Assembly: GCF_001010805.1 (NCBI RefSeq)
Contig: NZ_CP011477.1
Span: forward strand, 1,131,001 to 1,195,000
Direction of reading: 5' to 3'
Length of the DNA: 64,000 nt
DNA from: Spongiibacter sp. IMCC21906
GTDB lineage: Bacteria; Pseudomonadota; Gammaproteobacteria; Pseudomonadales; Spongiibacteraceae
The translations under genes were made by a program, and so were the position numbers. Below are positions 55,341 through 63,848 of this stretch, piece after piece (position 1 is the first letter of the stretch; each line of letters begins with the position of its first letter). The notes beneath the pieces are model-generated. The model had not been told where the DNA came from and ran no database searches. It saw only the letters and a program-made list of their open reading frames with translations.

Positions 55341-55596
55341 TCGCGCTGAGGCCGATGGAAATACGCACCGATGTTGGGCTGGCGGGTTTTCGCGGTCAGA
55401 GCCCGTTCCTACACGTGATCGGACCCTGTAGGAGGTCGCTCCGAGGCCGATGGAATTACGCATTGATCCCGGCCCGGCGCATCGCGGTCAGAGCCCGCTC
55501 CTACACGTGATCGGACCTTGTAGGAGGTCGCTCCGAGGCCGAAAGAATTACGCGCTGATCCCGGTTCGGCGCATCGCGATCAGAGCCCGCTCCTAC
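55341..55596. repeat. REP-like tandem palindrome array, about 2.8 copies
   Basis: Units of about 92 bp (55415-55506, 55507-55596 and a partial, diverged one from 55341 to 55414) each begin GTGATCGGACC and contain GTAGGAGGTCGCTCC and GAGCCCGCTCCTAC, which pair as an imperfect hairpin. GTAGGAGCGGGC-type palindromes are the typical REP sequence of Pseudomonas-like genomes. The last copy encodes the C-terminus and stop of the DUF1461 gene. Confidence 0.82.
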
Positions 55597-56305
55597 TGAT
55601 CTTTTTCATTGCCACGGCTATCCCGACAAACAGCGGGGTGGCCAGGATACCAATACTGACACCAATGTATTTGAACAGCACTGGGGCCTTCATCATCGTC
55701 GACATCAGCGATTCTTGATAATAGAAAAACCATTGATGCTCGGGTGGAAACAGCCAGATATGAAACTGGTAAAACACCCGTTCAAAACCAAAGGCCAGCA
55801 GAGCTGCCGCCATGCATAGGCTTCCCAACACCACGCCGTAAAGTTGTTGCTGCACAGTCGGCAGCGGCCATTTCCGCCATAAGGCCCCAGCGGTCAAGAG
55901 CAGCCAAAGCCCGGAGGCAGCGGCCAAGGTGGACTTCGCCAAGCGGATCAACTGGCTGACATCCTGAAGATGAATGATTTCCGCCCGATGGAGGAGGGCG
56001 GTGGGATAGTCCTGTCCCGGCGCCTGATAGCGAATCTCCCGCAAGCCTTCGCCCCCGTGATGTACGGCCTCGACAATTTCCGCAAACAGGCTAATGCGCT
56101 GCTGGCGGTCAGTGTCTTCAAAATGCTTCCGGTGGCGATTGAGGGGGCCGTACTCCTCAATATTTTCCGCCAGCCCGCCATGGTCATGCCAGAAGCCGTA
56201 GCCGTAATTCATTGACGCCACAGCTGCCCAGGCCAGGGTGACCACGAACAGCAATGTCAGCAATCCGTACAGGGCATTAGAGATCAGGCGAACGGGTGGT
56301 GGCAC
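55580..56305 (-). CDS. DUF1461-type integral membrane protein
   Basis: The 241-residue protein has five or so transmembrane helices (about 10-31, 123-141, 151-176, 215-234) and a periplasmic loop rich in His, Asp and Gln. The C-terminal half has FHIWLFPPEHQWFFYYQESL, the aromatic-rich pattern of DUF1461 proteins (TIGR01906). Function unknown. Its last residues (ISRSGL) and stop codon come from the REP-like repeat, so the original C-terminus may have been replaced. It converges on the CPBP fragment and is divergent from cusB. Confidence 0.72.
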   Translation of the reverse strand: MPPPVRLISNALYGLLTLLFVVTLAWAAVASMNYGYGFWHDHGGLAENIEEYGPLNRHRKHFEDTDRQQRISLFAEIVEAVHHGGEGLREIRYQAPGQDYPTALLHRAEIIHLQDVSQLIRLAKSTLAAASGLWLLLTAGALWRKWPLPTVQQQLYGVVLGSLCMAAALLAFGFERVFYQFHIWLFPPEHQWFFYYQESLMSTMMKAPVLFKYIGVSIGILATPLFVGIAVAMKKISRSGL

Positions 56306-56503
56306 GGGCTGTTCTCGGTTGGAGAGGAGGTCGTTCGATTATCCCTATCACTGCGGCGCTTGGCAAAAGCCGGTCTCGCCTCCTCCCTTGTTGCCGATAG
56401 AGCTATGGCAATTGAGGTCATTCCCAGAGTGCTTTGCTCGGTGTTGTTGTCGGTTACCGATCTTTGCTGAGAAGTGTTAAAGGCAAAGCCTGAGGTATCA
56501 CCA

Positions 56504-56520
56504 GGTTGTGCAGAGGTTCC
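56504..56520 (-). repeat. Solo copy of the IS5-family right end
   Basis: GGTTGTGCAGAGGTTCC matches 55004-55020 at all 17 positions. No transposase accompanies it. It lies 33 bp before the start of cusB and may be the relic of a second insertion or recombination. Confidence 0.65.
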
Positions 56521-56553
56521 ACAGACTTTTTCCTTTCAATACAGGACATTGTT

Positions 56554-57768
56554 ATGCGCGCGCTATTTTTAGTTGTGATTTTGTTTATCGCTCCTGCCGC
56601 ACTGGCTCAGGAGACTTATATCTGCCCCATGCACCCTCATATTCACGGTGAAGAAGGCGAAACCTGCCCTATCTGCGGAATGACGCTGGTGGCACAGGCG
56701 CCTCAGGAATTACCGGCAAAACCCTCCAGGTCCAAAGAGGGTGACCAGCCTGCTGTGCAGATTTCCCCGGACTTTATCCAGGCACTGGGGGTGACGACGG
56801 CGACAGCGCAAGCGCGCACTTTGGCCGCTCGCGTTCAGGCCTATGGCGAGGTGGTGCCCAGCAGCCGCAATGCGCTGGCCCTGAGCATGCGCAGCGAGGG
56901 TTGGATCATCGATCTTGCCGCCGATGCGGTGGGTGATACGGTAAACAAAGGTGATTTGTTGTTCACCTATTACAGCCCGGAAATCATCTCCGCCCAGGTG
57001 GATTATCTGACGGTGGCCGCGACGGAATCCCGGGTGGAGAGGGCAGAGCAGCGCCTGCGCCTGTACGGAATGGAAGACAAGGCCATCGCGGAATTTAAAG
57101 CCGGTGGCAAGGTGATTGAAAAGATGCCTTTTTACGCTCCCTTCGACGGCACGATCACCGAGCTGCCGATACGTAAAGGGGACTATCTTCAGGCGGGCGA
57201 GCTCGCGCTGGGGCTGCAGGATTTCAGTCAGGTCTGGGTGAACGCCGCGATCGCCCTTCGCGACCTGCCCTTGCTGGAGGTCGGTCAGCAGGCCAACATT
57301 CGCAACCCCGCCACTGGGCAGCGTTACAGCAGTACCATCGAGTTTATCCACCATGTCGCCGACCCTGAAAGCCGCACCGGCAAGGTCAGGCTGTCACTGC
57401 CCCACGACAGGGGGGAACCCAAGCCTGGCAGCTATGTTGATGTTGAGTTTCAGGTGAACCCCGGGGCGCGCTTGGCGGTGCCCAGCCAGGCCCTGTTGTA
57501 TGACCGCGACGGCGCCTACCTGTTTTTGGACTTGGGCGAAGGGCGCTTTCAGCCCCGTCGAGTGGAAACCGGTGTGACTTCCGAGGGCTACACCGAAATT
57601 CTGTCGGGTCTTGAGCAGGGGCAAAACATCGTCACCGCAGGCCAGTTCCTGATCGATGCCGAAAGCCGCCTGCGCTCGGGTATGTCGCGCATGGAGAACA
57701 TGAGCCATGGCGACGACCGGGGTGAGTCAATGCCGGCAACCGGCATGGAGGCTCATCATGCTCACTGA
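56554..57768 (+). CDS. cusB: CusB-type periplasmic adaptor with heavy-metal-binding domain
   Basis: The ATG at 56554, with AGGA eight bases upstream, gives 404 residues with a signal peptide ending ALAQE. A 48-bp longer frame would begin in the IS-derived repeat. Right behind the signal is a heavy-metal-binding domain TYICPMHPHIHG ... CPICGMTLV (C24, M26, H27, H29, C38, C41, M43). Then follow the lipoyl, barrel and membrane-proximal domains of CusB/SilB and a C-terminus with GMEAHHAH. Cys-Met-His rich ligands suit Cu(I)/Ag(I). It overlaps cusA by 11 bp. Confidence 0.9.
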   Translation: MRALFLVVILFIAPAALAQETYICPMHPHIHGEEGETCPICGMTLVAQAPQELPAKPSRSKEGDQPAVQISPDFIQALGVTTATAQARTLAARVQAYGEVVPSSRNALALSMRSEGWIIDLAADAVGDTVNKGDLLFTYYSPEIISAQVDYLTVAATESRVERAEQRLRLYGMEDKAIAEFKAGGKVIEKMPFYAPFDGTITELPIRKGDYLQAGELALGLQDFSQVWVNAAIALRDLPLLEVGQQANIRNPATGQRYSSTIEFIHHVADPESRTGKVRLSLPHDRGEPKPGSYVDVEFQVNPGARLAVPSQALLYDRDGAYLFLDLGEGRFQPRRVETGVTSEGYTEILSGLEQGQNIVTAGQFLIDAESRLRSGMSRMENMSHGDDRGESMPATGMEAHHAH

Positions 57769-60700
57769 AGGTCACGATCCGCAAAAAGGCGTGGTCGCCA
57801 AGATCATCGAGTGGTCGGTGAACAACCGTTTTCTGGTACTGTTGGCGGCTTTGTTTGTCTTTGTTGCCGGCAGCTTATCCCTGAGCAAAATTCCGCTGGA
57901 TGCGATTCCGGATCTTTCCGATACTCAGGTGATTGTTCGCACAGAATGGCCGGGGCAGGCACCTCAGGTCATTGAAGATCAAGTCACCTATCCCCTGGCC
58001 AGCCAGATGTTGGGCCTGCCCAAAACCAAAAGTGTTCGCGGCGTGTCCATGTTCGGCACCTCCTTTCTGTACGTGGTCTTCGAAGACGATGTGGACCTGT
58101 ACTGGGCCAGAAGTCGCGTACTGGAAGCCCTGACCCAAACGGCCTCGTCGCTGCCAGCGGGGGCAGAGACGGGCCTTGGGCCTGATGCCACCGGTGTGGG
58201 ATGGGTATTTCAATACGCCCTGTATGACGCCAGCGGCGGTCACGACCTGCAGCAACTGCGCTCGCTGCAGGACTGGTTTGTGCGTTATGAGCTGCTGTCG
58301 GTGGATGGCGTCTCCGAGGTCGCCAGTGTGGGGGGCTATGTAAAGGAATATCAGGTCCTGGTCGACCCGAAAAAATTGCGCGCCTTTGATGTCTCCTTGA
58401 CTGAGGTGATCAGCGCGGTACGAAGTGCCAACGGCGAGACTGGCGGTCGCACCCTGGAAATGGGCGAGACTGAGTATCTGATCCGTTCATTGGGCTATCT
58501 TCAAACAAGCCAGGACCTTGAACAGGCGGTGGTCCGCGCCAGCAATGGCGTGCCGGTGCAGATTGGCGATATCGCCCGGGTGGTGGAAGGCCCGGCCCTG
58601 CGCCGGGGCGTTACCGAGCTCAATGGCCAGGGCGAAGCGGTGGGCGGTATTGTGGTGATGCGCTCAGGGGCCAATGCCTTAAAAGTCATTGAGCAGGTCA
58701 AGGAAAGGCTGAAAGCCGTGCAGCAGGGACTGCCTGACGGTGTGGAACTGAAGGTCGTCTACGATCGTAGCAAGCTGATCTCCGAATCGGTGGACTACCT
58801 CAAGATCAAGCTCATCGAAGAGTGCCTGATGGTGGTGCTGATCAGCTTTGTCTTTCTGCTCCACGCGCGCAGCGCCCTGGTTGCCGTGATCACCCTGCCG
58901 CTGGGAATATTGGCCGCCTTTGTGGTGATGCGGGCCCAGGGCCTCAGCGCCAATATTATGTCCTTGGGCGGCATTGCCATTGCCATTGGCGCCATGGTGG
59001 ACGCCGCCATCGTGATGGTGGAAAACGCCCACCGCAAACTGGCCAGCTTGCCGGCCCAGGCCAGCGCCGCCGATAAAAAGCAGGCTTTGATCACGGCGGC
59101 AAAGGAAGTGGGGCCGGGGCTGTTCTTTAGTCTGCTGATCATCACCGTGTCGTTTTTCCCGGTCTTTGCCCTCACCGGGCAATCCGCCCGCCTGTTTGCA
59201 CCCTTGGCCTTTACCAAAACCTATGCCATGGCGGCGGCCAGCGTGCTGTCGGTCACCCTGGTGCCGGTGTTGATGTTGTTGCTGGTCAGAGGCCGAATTC
59301 GCAGCGAAGACAGCAATCCGGTGAATCGCTTTTTTGTCGCCCTGTACCGCCCCAGCCTGAACGCGGCGATCAAATATAAAAAGCTCACGCTGGGGCTGTG
59401 CCTGGCGGCGCTGCTCAGCACCGCCATCCCCATCAAACAACTGGGCTCCGAATTTATGCCGCCCCTCTACGAGGGCGGCATTTTGTATATGCCCATGACC
59501 CTGCCGGGGGTGTCGGTGACCAAGGCGCGGGAAATACTGCAGGTGACCAACCGCCAGTTAATGGCCATTCCCGAAGTGGTCCACGCCTTTGGCAAGGCGG
59601 GCCGCTCGGATTCGGCAACCGACCCCGCGCCCCTGTTGATGATAGAAACCTGGGTAGAGCTCAAGCCCAGAAGTGAGTGGCGGGCAGACATGACCCCGGA
59701 AAAACTGATCCGGGAAATGGACGCGGCGGTAGGACTGCCCGGCATGATGAACAGTTGGAACTATCCGATCAAAACTCGGCTTGAAATGCTCACTACCGGC
59801 ATCCGCACGCCAGTGGGTATTAAGGTATCCGGCCCCGAGCTTGAAGGCATCGACGACATTTCAAGGCAAGTGGAAGCCATTGCCCGGGAGGTGCCCGGCA
59901 CCCGCAGCGCCATTGCCGATCGCGTCCAGGGCGCCAAGTACGTTGAGATCCAGCCCGACCGTCGCGCACTGGCGCGCTACGGCGTCTCATTGCAGCATTT
60001 GCAGACGGTGATTCAAACGGCGCTGGGCGGTATGGCCTTGGATCAGGCTATTGAAGGACGCGAGCGCTACCCGATCATGATTCGCTATGACAGGCCCTTT
60101 CGCGAGGGGCTCGATGACCTGAGCGATATTCTGGTGTCAGGCGCCGATGGTCTGCAGGTCCCGCTGGCCGATGTCGCCAGCATTGGCATTGCCAATGGCC
60201 CCGCGATGATTCGCTCGGAAGATGCCCGGCTAAACGGCTTCGTTTTCGTCGATATCGACAACCGGGATTTGGGCGGCTATGTTGCCGCGTTACAGAATCG
60301 GCTTGGGGAAATCCCACTGCCCCCAGGCTACTCCTTCAAACTGTCTGGCCAGTTTGAGCAAATGCAATTGGCCAGCGAGCGTCTGAAAATTACCATCCCG
60401 GCTACGCTGCTGATCATTGTTGTATTGCTGTACCTGTATTTTGGTCAGTGGGACCGAACCCTGATGATTCTGCTGTCGGTACCCTTTGGCCTGATTGGCG
60501 GCTTCTGGTGGCTGTGGCTGGCGGATTATCAATTGTCCGTCGCGGTGGCCGTGGGTTTTATTGCCCTGGCGGGGGTCGCCGTAGAAACCGCCCTGGTCAT
60601 GCTCCTGTTTATCGACCAGCGCATGCGAGAACATCCCCCGGAAAACTATAGCGAGCTAGTCGACAACGTTCGCCAGGGCGCGGTACTACGTCTGCGTCCC

Positions 60701-60892
60701 AAATTAATGACGGTGGGCACTATCGTTCTGGGATTGACGCCCATCTTTATGACCGAAGGCCCCGGCACGGAAATTATGCGACGCATTGCACTGCCCATGC
60801 TGGGCGGCATGCTGTCGACTACGGTGCTAACGCTGATATTGATGCCGGTGTTGTATATTTTGTATTTTGGTCGATCGTTGAGAAAAGATTAA
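57758..60892 (+). CDS. cusA: CusA-type RND pump (Cu(I)/Ag(I))
   Basis: The ATG at 57758 has GGAGG nine bases upstream and gives 1044 residues (E. coli CusA has 1047). Helix four reads AIGAMVDAAIVMVENAH, with D415 and E422 at the positions of the essential CusA D405 and E412, which places the pump in the monovalent copper/silver group, not the CzcA group. The central loop LPGMMNSWNYPIKTRLEMLTTG contains the conserved methionines used to pass Cu(I). No cusC-like channel or cusF follows. Its stop codon overlaps that of the truncated gene on the other strand at 60889. Confidence 0.93.
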   Translation: MLTEGHDPQKGVVAKIIEWSVNNRFLVLLAALFVFVAGSLSLSKIPLDAIPDLSDTQVIVRTEWPGQAPQVIEDQVTYPLASQMLGLPKTKSVRGVSMFGTSFLYVVFEDDVDLYWARSRVLEALTQTASSLPAGAETGLGPDATGVGWVFQYALYDASGGHDLQQLRSLQDWFVRYELLSVDGVSEVASVGGYVKEYQVLVDPKKLRAFDVSLTEVISAVRSANGETGGRTLEMGETEYLIRSLGYLQTSQDLEQAVVRASNGVPVQIGDIARVVEGPALRRGVTELNGQGEAVGGIVVMRSGANALKVIEQVKERLKAVQQGLPDGVELKVVYDRSKLISESVDYLKIKLIEECLMVVLISFVFLLHARSALVAVITLPLGILAAFVVMRAQGLSANIMSLGGIAIAIGAMVDAAIVMVENAHRKLASLPAQASAADKKQALITAAKEVGPGLFFSLLIITVSFFPVFALTGQSARLFAPLAFTKTYAMAAASVLSVTLVPVLMLLLVRGRIRSEDSNPVNRFFVALYRPSLNAAIKYKKLTLGLCLAALLSTAIPIKQLGSEFMPPLYEGGILYMPMTLPGVSVTKAREILQVTNRQLMAIPEVVHAFGKAGRSDSATDPAPLLMIETWVELKPRSEWRADMTPEKLIREMDAAVGLPGMMNSWNYPIKTRLEMLTTGIRTPVGIKVSGPELEGIDDISRQVEAIAREVPGTRSAIADRVQGAKYVEIQPDRRALARYGVSLQHLQTVIQTALGGMALDQAIEGRERYPIMIRYDRPFREGLDDLSDILVSGADGLQVPLADVASIGIANGPAMIRSEDARLNGFVFVDIDNRDLGGYVAALQNRLGEIPLPPGYSFKLSGQFEQMQLASERLKITIPATLLIIVVLLYLYFGQWDRTLMILLSVPFGLIGGFWWLWLADYQLSVAVAVGFIALAGVAVETALVMLLFIDQRMREHPPENYSELVDNVRQGAVLRLRPKLMTVGTIVLGLTPIFMTEGPGTEIMRRIALPMLGGMLSTTVLTLILMPVLYILYFGRSLRKD

Positions 60893-61194
60893 GGCGTCAG
60901 GAGTGGCAGGCTCTGGTGCGGGTCAGCTATCAGCAGATCCTTCCCACGACGGCGTTGAATGAATCCTGCTAACGCACCGAATAACAGTGCCCCGGGCACG
61001 ACATATTGACCGATTAGTCCAAACATTCTGGCAGCTTGTATAAGTACAACTTTGGACAAGTCGTGAAGGCCGGTAGAAACAGGCGGGTCGATCAGGGAGA
61101 GCTGGTGCAGGGCGATGGTAAAGCCAATGCTTAACTTCCAGGGAAGTTTTGCGCCCAGAGCAAAGAGGTCATCCATGATGGTGGTTTTAGCCAT
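60889..61194 (-). pseudogene. Truncated duplicate of the membrane-anchored Mrr-type nuclease
   Basis: The first 88 codons duplicate the 5' part of the gene at 62656-63480, with a four-codon deletion (VLAI) and several substitutions. Then 13 unrelated codons lead to a stop that shares bases with the cusA stop. Only the two membrane helices remain; the nuclease and zinc-ribbon domains are missing. It lies at the border of the cusBA genes and probably formed by duplication and recombination. Confidence 0.82.
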
Positions 61195-61433
61195 TGCTTC
61201 TTCCTTAGCGGCTAATCAAGAGCGTGTATATTGCGATAAGTTTCAGGTTGCGACAAGCTGGAATTAAGTAAACTGTTCCTGGAATTGTACTTGGTCCGCA
61301 GGGCTTTTACCGCATCTACTCTTAGATTTATGGATGACGTAATAGACTGATTGATTGCCAGCGAAAAGGCGAAGCACTAAGGATCAGGCGAGATGTTTTT
61401 GACAAAACGGGAAGAGTCAAGACCTGACCCCGA
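60932..61433. repeat. Direct repeat copy A (about 0.5 kb)
   Basis: This stretch matches 63206-63719 closely in the same orientation (one 12-bp gap, few mismatches, nearly identical upstream of the start codon at 61194). It includes the 5' end of the Mrr-type gene, its promoter region and the motif AAGACCTGACCCCGA at its end, which resembles sequences near REP-associated elements. Confidence 0.9.
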
Positions 61434-61645
61434 AGACTTGGTTGAGCTGCTCGCGCACCGGCTTTATTTATTTCTTCTGCGGTGATAGTTATAGCAACCG
61501 GATCGTTTAATGCCGAACGCCAGACAGACCGTTATCAACGGGCTCTTGCCCATTTAATGGGTCTGTCAGGTGGTTCGATTCTATTTGTTCGACATTAAGA
61601 GAACGGTAGCCCTTATTGTTAAACAGGTCACCCAAGTGAGGTTGG
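61195..61645. other. Non-coding region, mostly duplicated sequence
   Basis: The first 239 bp are part of repeat copy A. The remaining bases before the lipoprotein gene hold only a short minus-strand frame (61507-61770) that overlaps the lipoprotein gene in another frame and is unlikely to be real. Confidence 0.45.
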
Positions 61646-62542
61646 CTACTGTGGCCGGCTGAATACCAGCAATAGGCAGTCATTCTCTTGATTGCAGGCG
61701 GGAGGCGTTTCGCCGTCATCAATAAAAGCAATACCGGCGATGACGTTGCCAAAATAGGATGCCCCGCCATGGAAGGTGTAGGTTACGCTGCCATCGGCGG
61801 AGGTAAATTCTCCAGTGAGATAGTCGGCGTCGTTGGCATTACTGCGGTAGGTGTTGCTACTGGTTTCCGATAGCAACAGTGCATTGTCACCCAGTGTGCA
61901 GGCGTCATTATTACAAAATAGTGAGATGTCGCCACTCTGCAGCGGTGTCAGGCGGTCGTCTGGGGAGGTGTAGAAAATACGCCCGTTGTATTCTCCGGTA
62001 AGGCTTTCGAACTGTGCCGAGAAGTTGATGGCCTCTTCGCTATAACCACAGCTTTCTGCTGACCGGGTTGGTCGCGCTTCAAAAATATCGAGATAGAAAT
62101 AGGCCCTGGGAATATCATCGACGATCAGTGTTCGGGCTTTCACGTGGCCAATGTCGTTAAGGACAATATTGAAAACGTATTGATCCTCATCGATGCTGTT
62201 CAAGACGACATTCTCAGCAATGGTGTAGCAATACTGGTCGGACAGGCAAAGCGTATCTCCAGTCTGGGAGGACACACTGCGACCATTCAGGAATTCATCG
62301 CGAGTTAGGGCCGGGTAGTCAAAGCAGCCGGGCTCGGAGCCAATATAATCCGGATCTGAAAAAGCGTCGATCTCATATATGCCGCCGGTAAGCAGTACTT
62401 CGTTGGAGCGGTTGTAGTGAGCCAGGATGCGGTCAATAACGTCACCGTTGTCGCCATTGCTGCTGTTTGAACCGCCGCCACAAGCGGAAAGGACAATGAA
62501 AATAATGGGAGTGACTAGGTTTCGAAGGTGGGAATAATTCAT
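61646..62542 (-). CDS. Lipoprotein of unknown function
   Basis: The 298-residue product has a lipoprotein signal ending VLSAC (C21), then GGGSNSSNGDNGD, a flexible linker. The mature domain is acidic, contains about eight cysteines (SEPGCFDYP, DTLCLSDQYCYT, ESCGYSEE, LFCNNDACTLG, PACNQENDCLLL) that probably pair as disulfides, and has a strand-rich pattern. I do not recognise a family. It lies between the two direct-repeat copies and may have entered with them. Confidence 0.7.
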   Translation of the reverse strand: MNYSHLRNLVTPIIFIVLSACGGGSNSSNGDNGDVIDRILAHYNRSNEVLLTGGIYEIDAFSDPDYIGSEPGCFDYPALTRDEFLNGRSVSSQTGDTLCLSDQYCYTIAENVVLNSIDEDQYVFNIVLNDIGHVKARTLIVDDIPRAYFYLDIFEARPTRSAESCGYSEEAINFSAQFESLTGEYNGRIFYTSPDDRLTPLQSGDISLFCNNDACTLGDNALLLSETSSNTYRSNANDADYLTGEFTSADGSVTYTFHGGASYFGNVIAGIAFIDDGETPPACNQENDCLLLVFSRPQ

Positions 62543-62655
62543 TGGGCAGTGCTGTCCTTTGCTGTAGGTCTTATGCTTTTTTATTTAGCAGAGTTAAGTA
62601 ATAAACTGCTATCGAAAATTGTACGGATAAGCGCAACTTCCATTGTGGCTTCTTG

Positions 62656-63480
62656 CTAAAGTGGTCTAGTACCTTTGCAGGCAGGGTATGTTCTACAGCC
62701 CCAAAACTGAGCTCCAGCTTGAGGACCTTTTTTCGCGATCCGAACTACCATGAGGCTATTGCACAATGGGCAATCTGCTGCTGTGGGAGGCGGTGGCTTT
62801 GTAGAAGTTTGAGTCTGACCATTGCTAGCACCGTTTTTGGTCATCTGTCTTTTGAGCTTCTGTCCATCGAGGAGCTCTATGTTTCTTCCTTTAACAAAGC
62901 GCTTGGCGTCGGCGGTAAATTGTCCTGTGGTAGCAACAAAGCCGCCCACAGCGCCCTCTGCGGCGATAGCACCGTAAAGCTCCCTCACAACAGGCACGCC
63001 AACCTTGAGGGATCGCCAGTGCTTGCATTGCACCAGATACTTCTCGCCGCCTTTCCTCAGTACCAGGTCTACGCCACCGTCGGGGCCTTGCAGTCCGCGC
63101 TCTTCTACTTGAAAGCCCTGCTCCCTGAAGATGGCGCCAACGAGCTGTTCAAACTGCTGCCATGAAAGCGTGGCGAGGCCATTGGTCTTTGTTCTCGTTT
63201 GGGTTAGCAGGTCCTTCCCTCGACGGCGTTGCATGAATCCTGCTAGCGCACCAAATAGCAGTACGCCGGGCACGATATATTGACCGATCAATCCGATAAC
63301 CCTGGCGATCTGTATAAACATAACTTTGGACAAGTCGTGAAGGCCGGTAGAAACAGGCGGGTCGATCAGGGAGAGCTGGTGCAGGGCGATGGCAAAGCCA
63401 ATGGCGAGGACAATGCTTAACTTCCAGGGAAGTTTTGCGCCCAGAGCAAAGAGGTCATCCATGATGGTGGTTTTAGCCAT
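62656..63480 (-). CDS. Membrane-anchored Mrr-type nuclease with C-terminal zinc ribbon
   Basis: The 274-residue protein has two membrane helices (about 22-37 and 57-83), then a PD-(D/E)xK restriction-endonuclease domain with WQQFEQLVGAIFREQGF, D138 (GPDGGVDLVL) and Q151-K153 (YLVQCKHW). A topoisomerase-type zinc ribbon follows with C237, C240, C262 and C268 (DCPLCNSLMV, FWGCRTYPACKGTRPL). The active-site pattern is intact. Mrr-like nucleases cleave modified DNA; membrane-anchored forms with zinc ribbons are widespread but little studied. Its start region is duplicated at 60932-61433. Confidence 0.87.
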   Translation of the reverse strand: MAKTTIMDDLFALGAKLPWKLSIVLAIGFAIALHQLSLIDPPVSTGLHDLSKVMFIQIARVIGLIGQYIVPGVLLFGALAGFMQRRRGKDLLTQTRTKTNGLATLSWQQFEQLVGAIFREQGFQVEERGLQGPDGGVDLVLRKGGEKYLVQCKHWRSLKVGVPVVRELYGAIAAEGAVGGFVATTGQFTADAKRFVKGRNIELLDGQKLKRQMTKNGASNGQTQTSTKPPPPTAADCPLCNSLMVVRIAKKGPQAGAQFWGCRTYPACKGTRPL

Positions 63481-63719
63481 TGCTTCTTCCTTAGCGGCTA
63501 ATCAAGAGCGTGTATATTGCGATAAGTTTCAGGTTGCGACAAGCTGGAATTAAGTAAACTGTTCCTGGAATTGTACTTGGTCCGCAGGGCTTTTACCGCA
63601 TCTACTCTTAGATTTATGGATGACGTAATAGACTGATTGATTGCCAGCGAAAAGGCGAAGTACTAAGGATCAGGCGAGATATTTTTGACAAAACGGGAAG
63701 AGTCAAGACCTGACCCCGA
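63206..63719. repeat. Direct repeat copy B (about 0.5 kb)
   Basis: Partner of 60932-61433. It contains the first 92 codons of the intact nuclease gene and 239 bp upstream of it. Confidence 0.9.
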
Positions 63720-63848
63720 GGCGTGCGTTTACATGACGAGAAAATTATCTTGCAATACGGGGCGGACCATATATGACCCCGAGGCGTGCGACAAGCTGGA
63801 ATTAAGTAAACTGTCACCGGAATTGCAAAATGTAAGGCCCTCGTCGCG
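63481..63848. other. Upstream region of the nuclease gene with short repeats
   Basis: Besides the end of repeat copy B, this region has TGACCCCGAGGCGTGCG twice (63710-63726 and 63773-63789). A third copy of a 28-base stretch (GACAAGCTGGAATTAAG core) lies at 63787-63814; the others are at 61249-61276 and 63535-63562. No gene is supported here. Confidence 0.6.

Noticed and set aside
61507-61770. 87-codon minus-strand frame overlapping the lipoprotein gene end
   Set aside because: Overlaps the better supported lipoprotein gene in another frame and lacks any domain or signal.
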